64,000 nt of DNA, from positions 11,925,030 to 11,989,029 of the forward strand of contig BSYO01000030.1 in the NCBI GenBank assembly GCA_033239525.1. Reading direction: 5' to 3'. This stretch comes from Nepenthes gracilis. Taxonomy: Eukaryota > Streptophyta > Magnoliopsida > Caryophyllales > Nepenthaceae. The notes beneath the pieces were generated by a model. It worked only from the letters and a program-made list of their open reading frames with translations, ran no database searches and had not been told where the DNA came from. Positions 11,151 to 24,080 of this stretch are shown one piece after another (position 1 is the stretch's first letter; every line of letters begins with the position of its first letter). The position numbers and the translations under genes were made by a program.

Positions 11151-14100
11151 TCAGTCTTGAGCAAATTCAGCAATCAATTTGGCAACAGCACCGGGCTTCT
11201 CTACATGAGGGATGTGCCCGCATTCCGGGATTTGTCGGAGCATTGCATTTTGCAGTTCACAGTGCAACCTCTGCATTTAAACTCATGAATGGTTTAAGCA
11301 TCAGAAAGTATTCGAAAGATAAAACCCATAAAGATTTTGAACGTGGAATGGAACAAAAGTGACACAAGCGGAAGGGCAAAACAGGTCGTTGAATTCTTAG
11401 ATAGTGGGTGAGTTAGTAGCCGAGACATCTCTCGAGGGTAGAGTGGATATATAGGAATGTGCTTATGCAGAAAAATGAATGGCCCATGGATAATAAAAAA
11501 ATATGGGTATGGTATCACTGTAGCCATATCAGATGATATGGCTTGGTATCAGACATCCAAATCATAATAATAATAATTCTGGAAACCATGTCAAATATAT
11601 ATATTGTAAAATTTGTCATCTTTAATCTATTTACTTATTTGATGAATTTATAGCCAATTTGATATGAGTATGTAAATTCAGGATTTCCAGAAGATTTATG
11701 TATATCAAAAATATGGATTTGAGCCTCAAAAAAGCAAAGCAAATCAAAACAAAGGCTGGTATATTGCGATATGCCATGGACAGTGCGACGTAGAAAGATA
11801 TTTTTTAGGTACTCAAAAATATCAGTATTAAAACCTCCAGATATTAATACACATCAATCGATATCTTATCCCATCATAGTGAATGTGCTTGTTTTGCAAA
11901 ACTCTATCTCCCCTAAATACCAAAATGCAACAAAAGGGGATTGCAGTTTCCAAGAGTTTCAATCTTCCTCAATTACACATCAGATAGTCATGCTATGGCT
12001 TCCCGAGAGGTTTAACAGCGCTTAGCATACTAATCAATTAAGAGAAATGGTATGACTATTCATTCTATAACAAGGAGGTTTCAAGAAATGTTCTTACCAC
12101 CGCAAGCTTACTGCTGATGATCCTGTCATCTTCCCCCCATATGATAAGCGTCTTCTGCCTCACCTGTCAAAGACAAGTAACAACATTCATTCAACGGACA
12201 TGCTATTTCTTTAGAAATGAAAACACGAGATATATTAATTAAAATCATGATTTATTATTTTTAATTAATTAATAATACTATTTTATACTAAATTATAATA
12301 AATATATATAACTTTTATTTATTTACCAAAAAACTTTCATAGTAAAGTATATAATTGAATCAATATAAATAAGTTACACCATAATATTTTTAACACTATA
12401 TTTTAAATTTACTACTTTCTGTTTTATAATTGCCAAAAAATACAAAATATAAATAAAAATTACGAAACAAAAACATGTCATTAACATGTCCAAAACGAGT
12501 TCCAATGTGTGAGAATTTTTAAAAAATTTGGACAAATGTCGGCAGAGTGACTAATAATTTAACTCCAGAAGAGTGTGCGCGCTTATTAGGCCCATATGAT
12601 TAGTTCTTTCAGGCCAACTGGGCATGGCTACAATCTCGAAACATTCACAGAAGTATATAGCATTGTCATTATCTAGCACTAATTCAATAGTCTCCACCAT
12701 TTTAGATCTTGAGGCTTTGATGCACTAAGATTGAAAGGAAAACTTCAGCATTCGAGAGAGCACATAGAAAAGCATATCGTGCATGATTTCAACACGGAAT
12801 GGTCGCATAACCTAATCAGCTTTACTTTTTCTCACCTCGCTACATGATCCCATGAATGTTCGTTGGATAATAAAACAAGAAATAAACATATGTTATCGAT
12901 AATTTAGTATAATATAGTAGTGATGTTAATCAATTATATTCTCATATCGATAAAAAGTCACGAATTTTAGTTAACGTATCGCAAGCATGTCATATCCTCA
13001 TTTTTAGGATAAAAGACCATATTGACATCCATGTTTCTTAGCTCACTTCTTTCAATCCTCTTGAGAAACAGAAGTTTTCATTATTAATGGCATTCATGTT
13101 GTCAAAAGCGCACCTGATTTATCAAGGTAACGACATTATAACCGCCACTTAGCATGAAATCTACGGTTGCATTATCCCACCAAGGCATGAGGCAGTGCAA
13201 GCGACTGATCTATTAGAGCACACAGAATGAACAGATTTCTCAGTATTGAACGTAATGCGTGAAAAGAACTCAAAAAACTGGAATTTTGAGAGGAGACAAC
13301 ACTTACTTTTATCCAGTCCAAACTAGTACTCAAGGATAGGCCATTGAAGGCCACATTGTTCACGAACAACCTAAGTGGGATGCTCTTCAATAGAGCAACC
13401 TGGACCATGATAACAATGATTACAGTATGTCTCATGGATGATAATATCCGTATCAGTTACGGCTATATCGATATTAAACAATACGTATTAATATCAGATA
13501 TATCGAAAGGAAAAAAATTTAAAAAATTGTAAGCTAAAAGTGTCGTAACAGGCAAAATTTTAAATATCGGCCGATATATTATAATATACGATTATGGTAT
13601 CAGGACATATCGACATCGGGAGACTTCAATACCAATATATATCGGCCAATATTTACATCAATGGTGCATATACATTATTTGACAGCAGATTGACTCCAAA
13701 TAGAAAGCTTCAGAATGTGTAACATTAATTGAAACAAGAATTAATTGTTTCACTGCACACAAAAGTTGGATGAGAGTTCTTGCCTAAGAAGCAGCAATGC
13801 TTCCCTTGGGCTAGTGCGTTGGTGTCTAAAACGTTTTGATTACCGACACTTTTTGACATGTGATGAACTATTTTGTTATTTTTCTTTTTGAGTCTGATAT
13901 ATTCTTATACATTTCGAACACATTGGGCTATATTGTCATTCTAAAAAAAATAAAATTTTTAATATAAACTAAATAAAATTATGAACATGTGGTAATTTAG
14001 AAATCATTCAAAATCTAAGCCCAAGTTGTCTTCCTTTTTTAGTATATGAGGCATGTTATAGCACAACTTGTTTATATATTGACCCACTTTGTAAATTGAT

Positions 14101-17100
14101 TCTTGGATTTTTTTGGATGATAAAATAAAAAATTTATATTTTTGATAATCTCATATATAATAGTATTATTGATTAACTATATCTTCCTATTTATAAATAA
14201 ACTATAATTTTATTCAAAAGTGTTCACATTGTATCATGTCCTCATTTTTCAAGAAAAAACATGTTGTCATATCGATGTTGTGTTGTGTTTGTATCCCATG
14301 TCATTACCATGCTTCTTAGGGTCACGCAACAAGATTGCCAAATAAAATTATCTAGAACACCAAATATTAAATTAAAAAGAGCATAAGGGAATGCGAGGAA
14401 AACAAAAAAAAAAAAAAAAAAAACAAAACAATCCAAAGAATACAATCAGAGGCAGCACTTACACCAGCATATGCAACTATCTCGGGCAATTTTGCCAGTT
14501 TTCCGGTGCCTTGTGCATATACACTTGCATCAATCAGAACCAACTTACTCACCTGAAAGAATGAAATGTGGGAAGAAAAAGCTCGCAATGACACTTCTGT
14601 AATCGAAACATAGATACATATTTCTAGTTGAATCCATAAATCCTCTGAAGGATGAAAAAAGCTTGTGTTTTCCTTATCAACCACGGGAACTACTTACAGC
14701 TTCTGGATGGTTTACAGCGAAGTCAATAGCAACAGCAGCGCCAAGACTTGCTCCCACGAGTATCATTGGCCTTCGGATGTACGATTTCCAGAGCTGTAAT
14801 AGATACGGTTCTTTTAAAGAAATGAAGCTTTGTAGTTCTCTCTCTCTCTCTCGGGGTAAAATAAGTAGAATAAGACAAGGTTTAGCCAACTTTTTCATAT
14901 ATGCTCCATTTTAAGCCCAAGAAGATGGCAAGCACAGTGGAAAAAGATAGACTTGTGATGATAATAGGCGTATCATAGGGGCCTCCAAAGTGCAAGCCAG
15001 TATCATCTTAAACAGTCAATAAAAGAAACAGAATTGAACTGAAATCGGGTCGATATGCGTCATGGGTATCTAGTTGGATTGGTTGATTCATCAGAAGTCT
15101 AAAAGTCTGCTATATTGAGGAAATGCACCATTTTGATGGGCAAAATATATGAATATCTCGTATTAAAAGCAAATTTGATCACTTCTGATTGCCCTTATTT
15201 GGAGCCAATGGCAAGTCAGGAAAAAGTTACCTGATATAGGTGATCACGCTTGGATGCCACGTCACATAATGGGAGCCTTTCTAATAGACAAATGATGTCA
15301 ATGGAAAACAGAGCATGGATATACAAACAATATCAAAAGTAGAAAGTAAAGAGGGAATCAAAGAAAAGAATGGCAATTATAGCTTAAGTTCTGAACTGAA
15401 ATATAGGTGTCTTACCTAAATCAGAAAAACCCCAGCCAAGAATGTCGATAGCCCAGCTCTCTAGACCAGCATTTTCGAGCAAGGGATAAACGTATCTCCA
15501 TTCTAAACAAGAACTGAAGAATAAAGGTAAACATTGGAGCATGGACATATTGGCCACGAGGGAAAGGGGACCAATGGAACAAAAAGCATAGTCCAGCAGT
15601 ATACAGAGTAAGTCTATATATACAAAATATCAGCCAAGATATATTGATATTGGCCCCCTGATACCATGACAAAGTCAAGATATGTTGGCCGATGTACTTG
15701 ACATGTATAGGATATCTTCTGATATACAAATGAATATTTTCCACCAAGGTTTTGATTGGCAAAAAATATTTTGTATCGAATATGTTTAATACCGATATTT
15801 ATCAATCATTACAACCAGACTAACATGACCACAACCGATACCAATCATCCATGCTTTGGAGACATTATGCAGCAATGGTTCCTAGGCAATAGCTTGTTTT
15901 GGATGAAATGCTGACCTATCAAACCCATGAAGCAGTACAATTGGATTGGTCATTCCATGTATCAATGGCCTCACACAACTGCTCATGATACAGCTGTCTG
16001 AAAATGTAACCTACCATGCCATTCAATAATCTAAAATCAAAACACAGATAATTTGGCGGCCAACCTTAAACACATTTTTACGGTATAATGAAAACCACTT
16101 CCTTGACATAATGACATTGCAAAGTAAAGGTTTGCAGTGACATTTGTTTTTTCCACAAACTACCAAGCACTGCTCTTTTTAAGGGAATTCCACATTCAAA
16201 GAGAGGCAAACCACACAAGAATTTCACTTTCATTTTTTGCCGTAATTTAATTGAATAAAGAATTCAATAAAATGATATTGCAAAGTAAAGATTTGCATCT
16301 TTTATGAGGGGCTTCGTAAGTGAAGTCTAAGTTCTTAAAAGAATTAAGAGGAAAGTCACTGCTCTACACATAAAGGGAGAAATTATGGGGGTCCAAAATC
16401 TTGGTCAATCAAGGAGATAATAACAGTCAATCTGATTCATCGTTGCACAGACTATACAACTACCAAATCTGAGCATCTCCGGCCCCACTGCGCAGCCAAA
16501 GAAAGATAGATATAAATACTAAGGCAAAAGGAAAATCCCAAAAGGAGGAGAGATGTTGCCTTTGTTCCTTGCACTCCAAGATGTGACCAACTCATAATAG
16601 GAGAAAAGGATGATAAAGATCAATATGTGTGTGTACGTATGTATATGTGTATGTATACATATGTATGTATGAATGTGTATATGTATGTATTATGTATGTG
16701 TATATATGTATGTATTATGTACATGTATATGTGTGTATTATGTGCATGTCCATGTATCTTTCCCATGACTTTTGAAAGGATTCCTCAATAAGTGGAGAGA
16801 ATTTTCCTTGCTGAAATAGGAAGCTCAATTTCTTTTCCATAGTTTGATGCTGTCCTATTTGATGGTGTAATGAGTTGTACAGTGACTCACAAAATCAAAA
16901 TTTCCGGAAATACAACAGGAAGTGATTATAGAGTCAAGCAAAATGAATTTGACAGTTCATAGAAGTTGTAAACTGCAAGAGACAAGATTCACAGCCAACA
17001 AGTTTATATTGGAGAAATTTTCTTTGGAAAACCACAATATCTCGTGAAAATAGCAACAAACAAGGAAATTTGACATCTTATATGAAGTTATCCACACCTC

Positions 17101-17746
17101 AAAAACGAAAAAAAAGAAAAAAAAAGAACATATGAAGGGCTCATTTCGCCAATTTTTTCTAGTTTTTGTAGCTTCTCTACAACATAATATAACACCTTTG
17201 GACATGCATTCATTGCAGCAGCAATCTCTGTTGCAAAATAGTGCAACAGAAAGAAGTAGTTGATCCCAAAGATAAATGATTTTCACAGGGGCTAAAACCT
17301 GAACTAAAATTGGCAAAAGCAACTATAACAGATTGAAGAGAAACTACCACTGCAAAACTTTAAACCTGAACGGGCAATCTTTCAATCCTCTGAGCCAGCT
17401 TGATGGCAGAAGGGTCTCTGATTTTCTCGACCTCTTTCGGAAGAAATGGGGGAAATCCATTCGCTAAAACCGTAGAACTCCTTTTGCGTTTCAATTTCGC
17501 CGGCGCCCTCAAATGCATTGGCGAATAGCTAGCAGCTGTTACAGTAAACATCGAAGTTTTTTTTTTTTTTTCGCAGAGTCTGGTCGAGTTATTGCACCAG
17601 GCAACCCGGAAAAGGTTGTGCGAAAGACCCAGAGAGTCTGAGCTCAAGCGAAAGATAAACTGCTTGCTCCTTGAAACTGGTGGGTGTGACTCGTCCATCG
17701 CAATTTCAACTTGAGGAAGACAAACCGTAAAACCTGACAACATCAA
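11151..17746 (-). CDS. Alpha/beta-hydrolase fold protein, probably plastid-targeted, ten exons
   Basis: Exons (plus coordinates, in transcript order): 17366-17746, 15916-16010, 15416-15513, 15231-15280, 14698-14793, 14463-14552, 13307-13399, 13114-13209, 12098-12163, 11151-11270. All introns are GT-AG, the phases join without a break, and TGA closes the frame. From the first Met the product is 394 residues; from Met 17551 (MFTVTAAS) it is 329. An oligo-A run (KKKK) just before 17551 may mean that the longer frame is partly 5' UTR. The N-terminus is Ser/Arg/Lys-rich, like a plastid transit peptide. Fold landmarks: LLHGFD (oxyanion loop), GWGFSD, GASLG with the nucleophilic Ser near 14746, WGEDDR with the probable acid near 12126, and CGHIPH with the catalytic His near 11215. 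It belongs to the plant hydrolase group with ANGFPPFLPKEVEKIRDP; the substrate is unknown. Introns hold a TATCGGCCGATA repeat. It looks intact. Confidence 0.9.
13440..13690. repeat. TATCGGCCGATA-type dispersed repeat, intron copy 1
   Basis: Sits in the hydrolase intron between exons 13307-13399 and 14463-14552. It is rich in short palindromes built from GATAT, ATATC and CGGCCG, including ATATCGGCCGATATAT. It shares AAAATTTAAAAAATTGTAAGC and GGCAAAATTTT-like words with the copy at 59230-59470. No coding capacity; probably a short non-autonomous element. Confidence 0.6.
15600..15840. repeat. TATCGGCCGATA-type dispersed repeat, intron copy 2
   Basis: Lies in the hydrolase intron between exons 15416-15513 and 15916-16010. 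It contains ATATTGATATTGGCC, GATATGTTGGCCGATG and TACCGATATTTATC, related in vocabulary to the other two copies and probably in the opposite orientation. Open frames crossing it are chance. Confidence 0.5.
16625..16755. repeat. TGTATG/TATG simple repeat in hydrolase intron 1
   Basis: Imperfect TATG, TGTA and TGTG tetranucleotide runs of about 130 bp in the first intron of the hydrolase gene. A likely length-variable microsatellite. Confidence 0.85.
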
Positions 17747-17764
17747 TAAGAGATCGACCCAACG

Positions 17765-17900
17765 GTAGGCCCTCTATTGTGCTTTTTCCCTCGTTTTTTC
17801 GTCCCCAATATCACCTTCTTCCCCCAACCCCAATCCCTGTACTCCATCTTACCCACCTCCTTCCCCCCCCCACCCCCCCCCCAGATTTCCCCCCCGTATC
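17765..17900. promoter_or_regulatory. Pyrimidine tract with C-runs upstream of the hydrolase
   Basis: On the + strand this is almost pure C/T, with runs of nine, nine and seven C at about 17864-17896. On the hydrolase's coding strand it is a G/A tract immediately 5' of the first ATG. Such Y-patch-like or GA tracts are common at plant core promoters, and the G-runs could form a quadruplex. The promoter role is inferred from position only. Confidence 0.4.
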
Positions 17901-18993
17901 CCGTCTTGTCCGCCCAAAAAGTCTCCGGATCTTGCCATTAAGAATAATGAATTGCTATTCTCATTAATAACATCGCTTTCACAAATAAAAGTCTATCTTT
18001 TTATATTTTAATTATTTATTTTAAAATATATAATTATAATTTAATAACTAATTTTTTTATATTTTTAAAAATAAATAAATTATAATAATTTATTTAAATA
18101 TTAACACCTTAAATTAAAAAAAATTAAACCTTATTATTTTAAAAAATAGAATCTCCATTATCCTCCTCGTATGACATCTAAAAGAGTCCAGTACTAAGAT
18201 TTAGGGATAGAGAGAGAGGAAGCGTGGCCAAATTTTGGACCTCACCTAAAATATATTGCATTATTATTGCTTCGTCAACATAACAGCAGTATAATCATTC
18301 TCCTTCGTTGCTTTCGTATTAACGGGGCGGCTCTTCATCGCCTTCATTTTTACATTATTATTGACAACCAAAATCTTCATAAATATAGATTAAAATGCTT
18401 GTTTTTTTTCTTATCATAATCAATTGTCTATTGGTTAATTTTTACTAGTCTTTTGTCAAATATAATATAAAAATCTGATAATCAAATTTTTCAGTTGAAA
18501 TTAAATTTAACTGAACATCTTATACATGTCTCACACTTAGCAACATGAGCTTAGTCTTATTGCCTGTCTGCAAGCAAATATTCTCGATACCAACAATACA
18601 AAATAAATTTATTTATAGATATAAATTATAAATTATTTTTACTATAAAAACATTCATTGTTTATAAATAAGAATTGAGTAAATTCGAATACATTTATTTA
18701 CTTATTTCTAATTCTAATAAAATTACGGTTTAGACATGATCATTTTACTCTCATAATGGCATATTATGATATATTTTTTGTTGGAATGTAAAATTTTATA
18801 ACAATTGTTTATTTATTTATTTATCTGTTTATCATATTTTTTTTACTTTTATTTATTTAATTGAGATATAATAAATAAAAATTAATTTTTAAAAAATTAT
18901 TAATATATATATAATATATTTTTTATTATTTTTTATAACATAAGTATTTAAATATTTTAATATTTTTTTATAAAAAGTTAAACATCAATCATT
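17901..18993. other. AT-rich region upstream of the hydrolase, no gene seen
   Basis: Mostly AT-rich sequence with a short CG-bearing stretch near 18170-18340. Part of it may be hydrolase promoter. No coding region recognised. Confidence 0.5.
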
Positions 18994-18998
18994 AGATC

Positions 18999-19640
18999 TG
19001 ATGGGTACAGTATAACCGCCAAGGAAAAAACTGCTCAAACCACTTTGTCTTATCCAGGTGATTGTCACGGGTAGTTTTTGACCGGTGATTATTATAAAGA
19101 AAACTAACCACCTCTGCATTTATAATTATCCTCATCCAAACAAAGGAGAGGGGAGGAGAGGGACGGGAGAAAACAGCGAAAGAAGAAGAGCCCTTGATAT
19201 GAAAACAGAGGCTCTTGATCTGAGGAAGGCAAGCCCTTGATCTTAAGGAGGCCAGCCCTCCATCATCTCAGGGGGTCAAAACAACGGGCAGAGAGTTCAT
19301 CCAAACGATCTCCCTCTCCCTCCAAGAGATTCCCTAAAAGGGACATTCCTTCTCAAGCACACTTCTAAACCGTCCATCAATAGGACGCATCCATGCTCAA
19401 CCCACTAAATATGTATCCTCTATTTATTTTTTTATATTCTTGGAAAGATTTCTGATTTGAGCGTCGGAGGGTTTACGGTGAGAATAATTTCCGCCGACCT
19501 CTGACATCTCGTTTTTAGTTGTGTTGTGCAGGGTTCAGGTTTGAAACTATGGAGAGTGGGTCCGCGTCAGATCGACCAGCAAGAAGATCCGATTTGCGGT
19601 CCCTGATCCATATGATAATCCGAATTCCTGATATGTAACA
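18999..19640 (+). mobile_element. Solo LTR (642 bp) with 5-bp target duplication AGATC
   Basis: Begins TGATGGGTAC and ends ATATGTAACA. The pentamer AGATC flanks it at 18994-18998 and 19641-19645. It has a possible TATA region (GCATTTATAATTATCC, about 19119-19134). Towards the end it carries GATTTGAGCGTCGGAGGG and CCTCTGACATCTCGTTTTTAG, shared with the solo LTR at 5697-6594 and typical of Tat-type gypsy LTRs. No internal domain is present. Confidence 0.85.
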
Positions 19641-19645
19641 AGATC

Positions 19646-21807
19646 AATGTTAATCTAACGGTTGATATCAATGTTGTATCACCATATTGCATGTTAGATA
19701 CTAAAAATTAATTATAATTTAATTATTATCTCTTTAAAACAATCAACCAAACGTATAATATTAATTTTTTAACTTTATTTTTATATTATTTTATTACCTA
19801 TTAATAATTATTTTATTTCTAATTTATTTATTTTTAAACTAAAATGATGCCTACGGCGAGGATTGCTGATATCTGACTTGTCGTTGGAATTTGTCGTCCA
19901 TAATTAATGCCACATGGGCGGCACCCAAGTTGGCACGTCATTTTAAATTTTTAATAATATTTAATATGCATATATGTATATATATTACATAAGTAATTCT
20001 TATGAATATGACGCATATGAATATGACGAACAAGAGTAATTCTTCATAAAATATAATATTTAGGCCAACTCGAGCTCTTTGTCCATTTCTTTCATTTTTT
20101 TATTATTATATTACTCTCTTTTTTAATTTTTAAATTTTCTAATGTTATTTTAAAATAGGTTGTTTTTTAAAAAATTATATCATTATTTTATCAAATTATA
20201 AATATTTACTAATTTGTTAAAATGTGATGCATTCTAAGGATTTAAATTGTCATACAAATTTAAAATCGAGTTAATTTTTCTGTTGATTCAAATGGAAGTA
20301 GGGCCGAGTTTTCATGAGTGAAAATCCTTGTCATGCACATCATAATAAATTAAATGAGATGTTAAAGGTTTATGAAATTCGTTTTATCGTATATTTTTTA
20401 ATGTTCAAATTTGCGGTCTTTCTTAAAGGAAATAGAAAGATGTAAAGAAAAAACGTAAATTAAAAGATAAATGGGTTAAGTGTGAATTGGAAGGATTTAG
20501 CTCTATTTATTTAAATGCACTCTTCGCTTAAGTGTCTTTTTGCTATCTTAGTCGAGCACCCCCCTTTGATTTGGAAGGTTTTGTATTTATAGTCTAACTG
20601 ATTAATCAGTCTGAAGTTGTCACCTGTATTGGAAGACGTTTTATCACATTAAATGGAAGGCGTCTTATGACATTGAATGGACGATGTTATTCTCAGGGTG
20701 CAACCGCCTTTTGAACCAATTTGAAAATTGTTTGACTATTAATATGAGTACTGTTTCGATTGTTTTTAGATCGGGTCATTTAATAATACATTATTATCAT
20801 TCGATTAATCGCAACCGTTCGTTGGGATCAAATATCTCATTTGATATCCTATTGAGTTGTTATTCGAAATGCATGATCGATGCTGTACTTTCATATGTGC
20901 ATCATTGATGCTTGGACCCTGCTTCAACTTCAGGTCAGATCAGCTCATTTTGGAACATATTCAACAAACGAGATTATTCAACATTTTCACACTTATATCT
21001 TTTAAATCGCATGCTTTGATTATTTAAGTTGTTACAATCTATTCTAATTAAACTTGGCCATGATAACAATTTATACATGTTAGATTTTTAGGATCATCAG
21101 AATGTAATTATAATAATATGCTACATTTCCATTCTTTGAATCATTGTTACAAACAAATTCGGTAGTATTGATGGTTCGAGCAACTCATCGTACCACTCCA
21201 CCTAACACAGAATGTATCACATACACACCTTAGTGATAGACTCATTGATAAAATCAATGGTAAGAAGTTAAATTATTATACTTTATTCAAAATTAAAACT
21301 ATAATATAAATACCACCATCATATTATTATTCTAATTAGACATCATTGTTTAGCATGTCGTATAGATTGGACTTATTTTTGTGCATTTGGGTGGCGTTCC
21401 ATAGTTTTATTTTCCCAACCGATATATCAATGATGCTAAGTATTGTTAAAAATATATATATATTTAATATTTTTACGAAATATATGTTAAGCAGGATCAT
21501 CTATATAACATCCATTCTTGTTAATAGTAAATAATTTTTCGTATTAGATTTCTCACACTAGGGTACGACATTAGTTTATCTAAAAATAGATAATTTAAAT
21601 TTGGAGAAAAACAGTCTCCATATATGTAAGAGATGCAGTGGATCCTCTCCATCTCTTGCAAAAATAAAGATAGTTTTTTTTCAAATCTAATCATCTATTT
21701 TTTAATAAATAATTATAATTTAATAATTGATTCAAATTAAATTTTAATTTTTAAAAAAAGTTAAATTACAATCACTTATTTAAAAATAAATTATTCAGAT
21801 TTAGAAA
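19646..21807. other. AT-rich intergenic sequence, no gene seen
   Basis: Long AT-rich stretch. A more balanced block at about 20460-20960 (with CTCTATTTATTTAAATGC and a 74-codon open frame) has no recognisable product and may be another LTR fragment, but no boundaries or partner were found. Confidence 0.45.
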
Positions 21808-21812
21808 AAAAT

Positions 21813-24075
21813 TGTCACGAATCCAGACTAAATAGGTCTAATTAATTATCATTCACAAAAATTTAAAATTATAAATTAATAATAATAAAAACTCAAATCT
21901 GAGTATGACTAAACAAACGGATCATAAAATTAATCACCAAAATAATAATAATAATAATAAACAAAGTCCATAACCTAATCATAGAACCTTATCGGATAAT
22001 CATTCAAATAATATAACACATGACCTGCTTCACAAATACCATAAGGGATGTGACAAATCGACCATAAACATACCCATTGCATATCATAATATCCAAATTG
22101 ATCTCAATATATAACCAAGGGCCTATCTTCGACCAATGAAATGTCAAGAATATAATCGATATAAATCCAAGTTGAAACAAGGCTAATACTCATCAAGGTA
22201 ACTAAAATTGTGTCAAATCACGTCCAGTCTCTTGTACAGTATTCAAATTCACTAATATGAAGGAATAAAAATAAAAAACGTGAGTTTAAAATTTAACAAA
22301 TATTATATAATATATAACAAATAAATATATCTAAAATTAGAAGAAATGGTTCATAAACATATTTAAAACGGATAAAAGATACAAATTGAATAGTTGATAT
22401 CAGAAATCAAATCATAAATTCAAAAATCATTTATTGAAGGTCAACTCACAAATCTGAATCATAATTTGATATCGAAAGATATAAATTCAAAAGTCCGAAT
22501 ATTGAAAGTTAAATATCAAATCCGGGCCATATTTTGAAGTCAAAAATTATATGGATAGTCTTGTACTCAAATCGTATATCATATTAAAACTTTATTCTAT
22601 CGGAACGTACTCATAACAAATCGTGATTTAAAGTCAAATCATATAATCTAAATCAAATCATAATCTTAAAAGGGCGACTTATAACAAATCGTGATTCAGA
22701 GTCAAATCTCATATTTAGATCATATCATATAACAAATCATAATTCGATATCACATCCATATGAAACACATATTGAATGAAATGAAACCCAAATCCAAATC
22801 ATATGCAAATAAACAAAAGTAGAAACGAAATCATATAAATCAAAATATATTCTAAGATAAATCACATATCCAAATATATGAGACTAACCAAATTTTCATT
22901 TTTGAACAAATTTGCGAATCTCAAATTAAAATCCAAATGTATATTCATACCGTAATACAAAAGATACACAATTAGAGAACGAAAGATTTTAAAAAACTAA
23001 CTTGATGAAGGGTTACACATACTCTCGATAACTTTAAACTAATTCATATGCAATTTAGGCCAATAGTTAGGCCACTTATGAATATTGCCTCCCATAGATA
23101 CGAAACAAATTCATTATATTTTGTTACTCATAATATTGAATACAATTTTTAAATTTATCTAAAATATTAAGACGTCTAAATATATATAAAATTTTTGCAA
23201 TTACATTATAGTGGTTCTTATTATAACACAAAATAGGATAGGTTCAGCAACGAACAAGGCCATCTTCCTGCCTGTGGACGTGGGAGTTACGTAATCACAT
23301 AATTTTTTTTGTCGAAAGAGATGCCATATACCACATATCTAAATCAGATCATATATCAAATTGCAAGGGCAACAACCTCATCCCCGACAATATGCATATG
23401 GACTAATGTATGGTCTATATAAGTTTCATACTCATTTTTACACAAATATATTGATATAGAATATATACGATCTTAAATATTTATACGAGTTTTCAAAAAA
23501 TCATAAAACTTTCAAAATTCATAAAATCCAAACAAAACCCCAAGTCAACTGGTAAATATGGCATATATGTTCACAGAAATTAAATCGGATAAATAAAAAT
23601 AACATGCATAAACTAAAACCCCAAAACGTAAACAAATATTACCAGACGTAAAATCAGATAAAGAATAGGATTTATAGATATTTATCTCGACATCATACCT
23701 AACAGATTTGATAAAAAGATAATTCGATCTATCCAATCGTTCTCTTTTCTCCTCTTCCATCTCCTCTCTCTCTCCTTTCCTCTTCTACTGCTGCACAAAA
23801 TGCCCGCAATGCGCGCTACTCCCTTTTTTATAGCCAAAATGATGTTCGAGAGCCACCAATCTAGACTCGGTGCTTGAGTGCGACTTCAAGCCTACTTCGG
23901 GTGCAAACCCACTAAAATCGGCGCTCAAGTATCTCTCGGATGTACTTTAGGTATTAATCCTATTAATCTTAATATTCTTTAAAATTTTATAATATTTAAT
24001 TAATTTTTAATATTATTAATTATTTAAAATAATAATTAATACTAAAATAAATTTACAAAAAATCTAGATATTACA
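21813..24075 (-). mobile_element. LTR-like repeat (solo LTR candidate), copy 2, without TRIM
   Basis: Reads TGTCACGAATCC... to ...CTAGATATTACA and shows the same ordered landmarks as 7532-10518. Flanking pentamers are AAAAT (21808-21812) and AAAAC (24076-24080), a 4/5 match consistent with an aged target duplication. At the point where copy 1 carries the TRIM, this copy runs through (GGGATGTGACAAATCGACC), so it is an empty-site reference. About 2.26 kb, no coding capacity. Assignment to a gypsy lineage is tentative. Confidence 0.65.
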
Positions 24076-24080
24076 AAAAC

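Noticed and set aside
15421..15805. Open frames of 63-113 codons within the hydrolase gene
   Set aside because: They read through exon 15416-15513 in the wrong frame or through intron repeat sequence.
20684..20908. 74-codon frame
   Set aside because: No recognised motif and AT-biased surroundings; probably chance or LTR debris.
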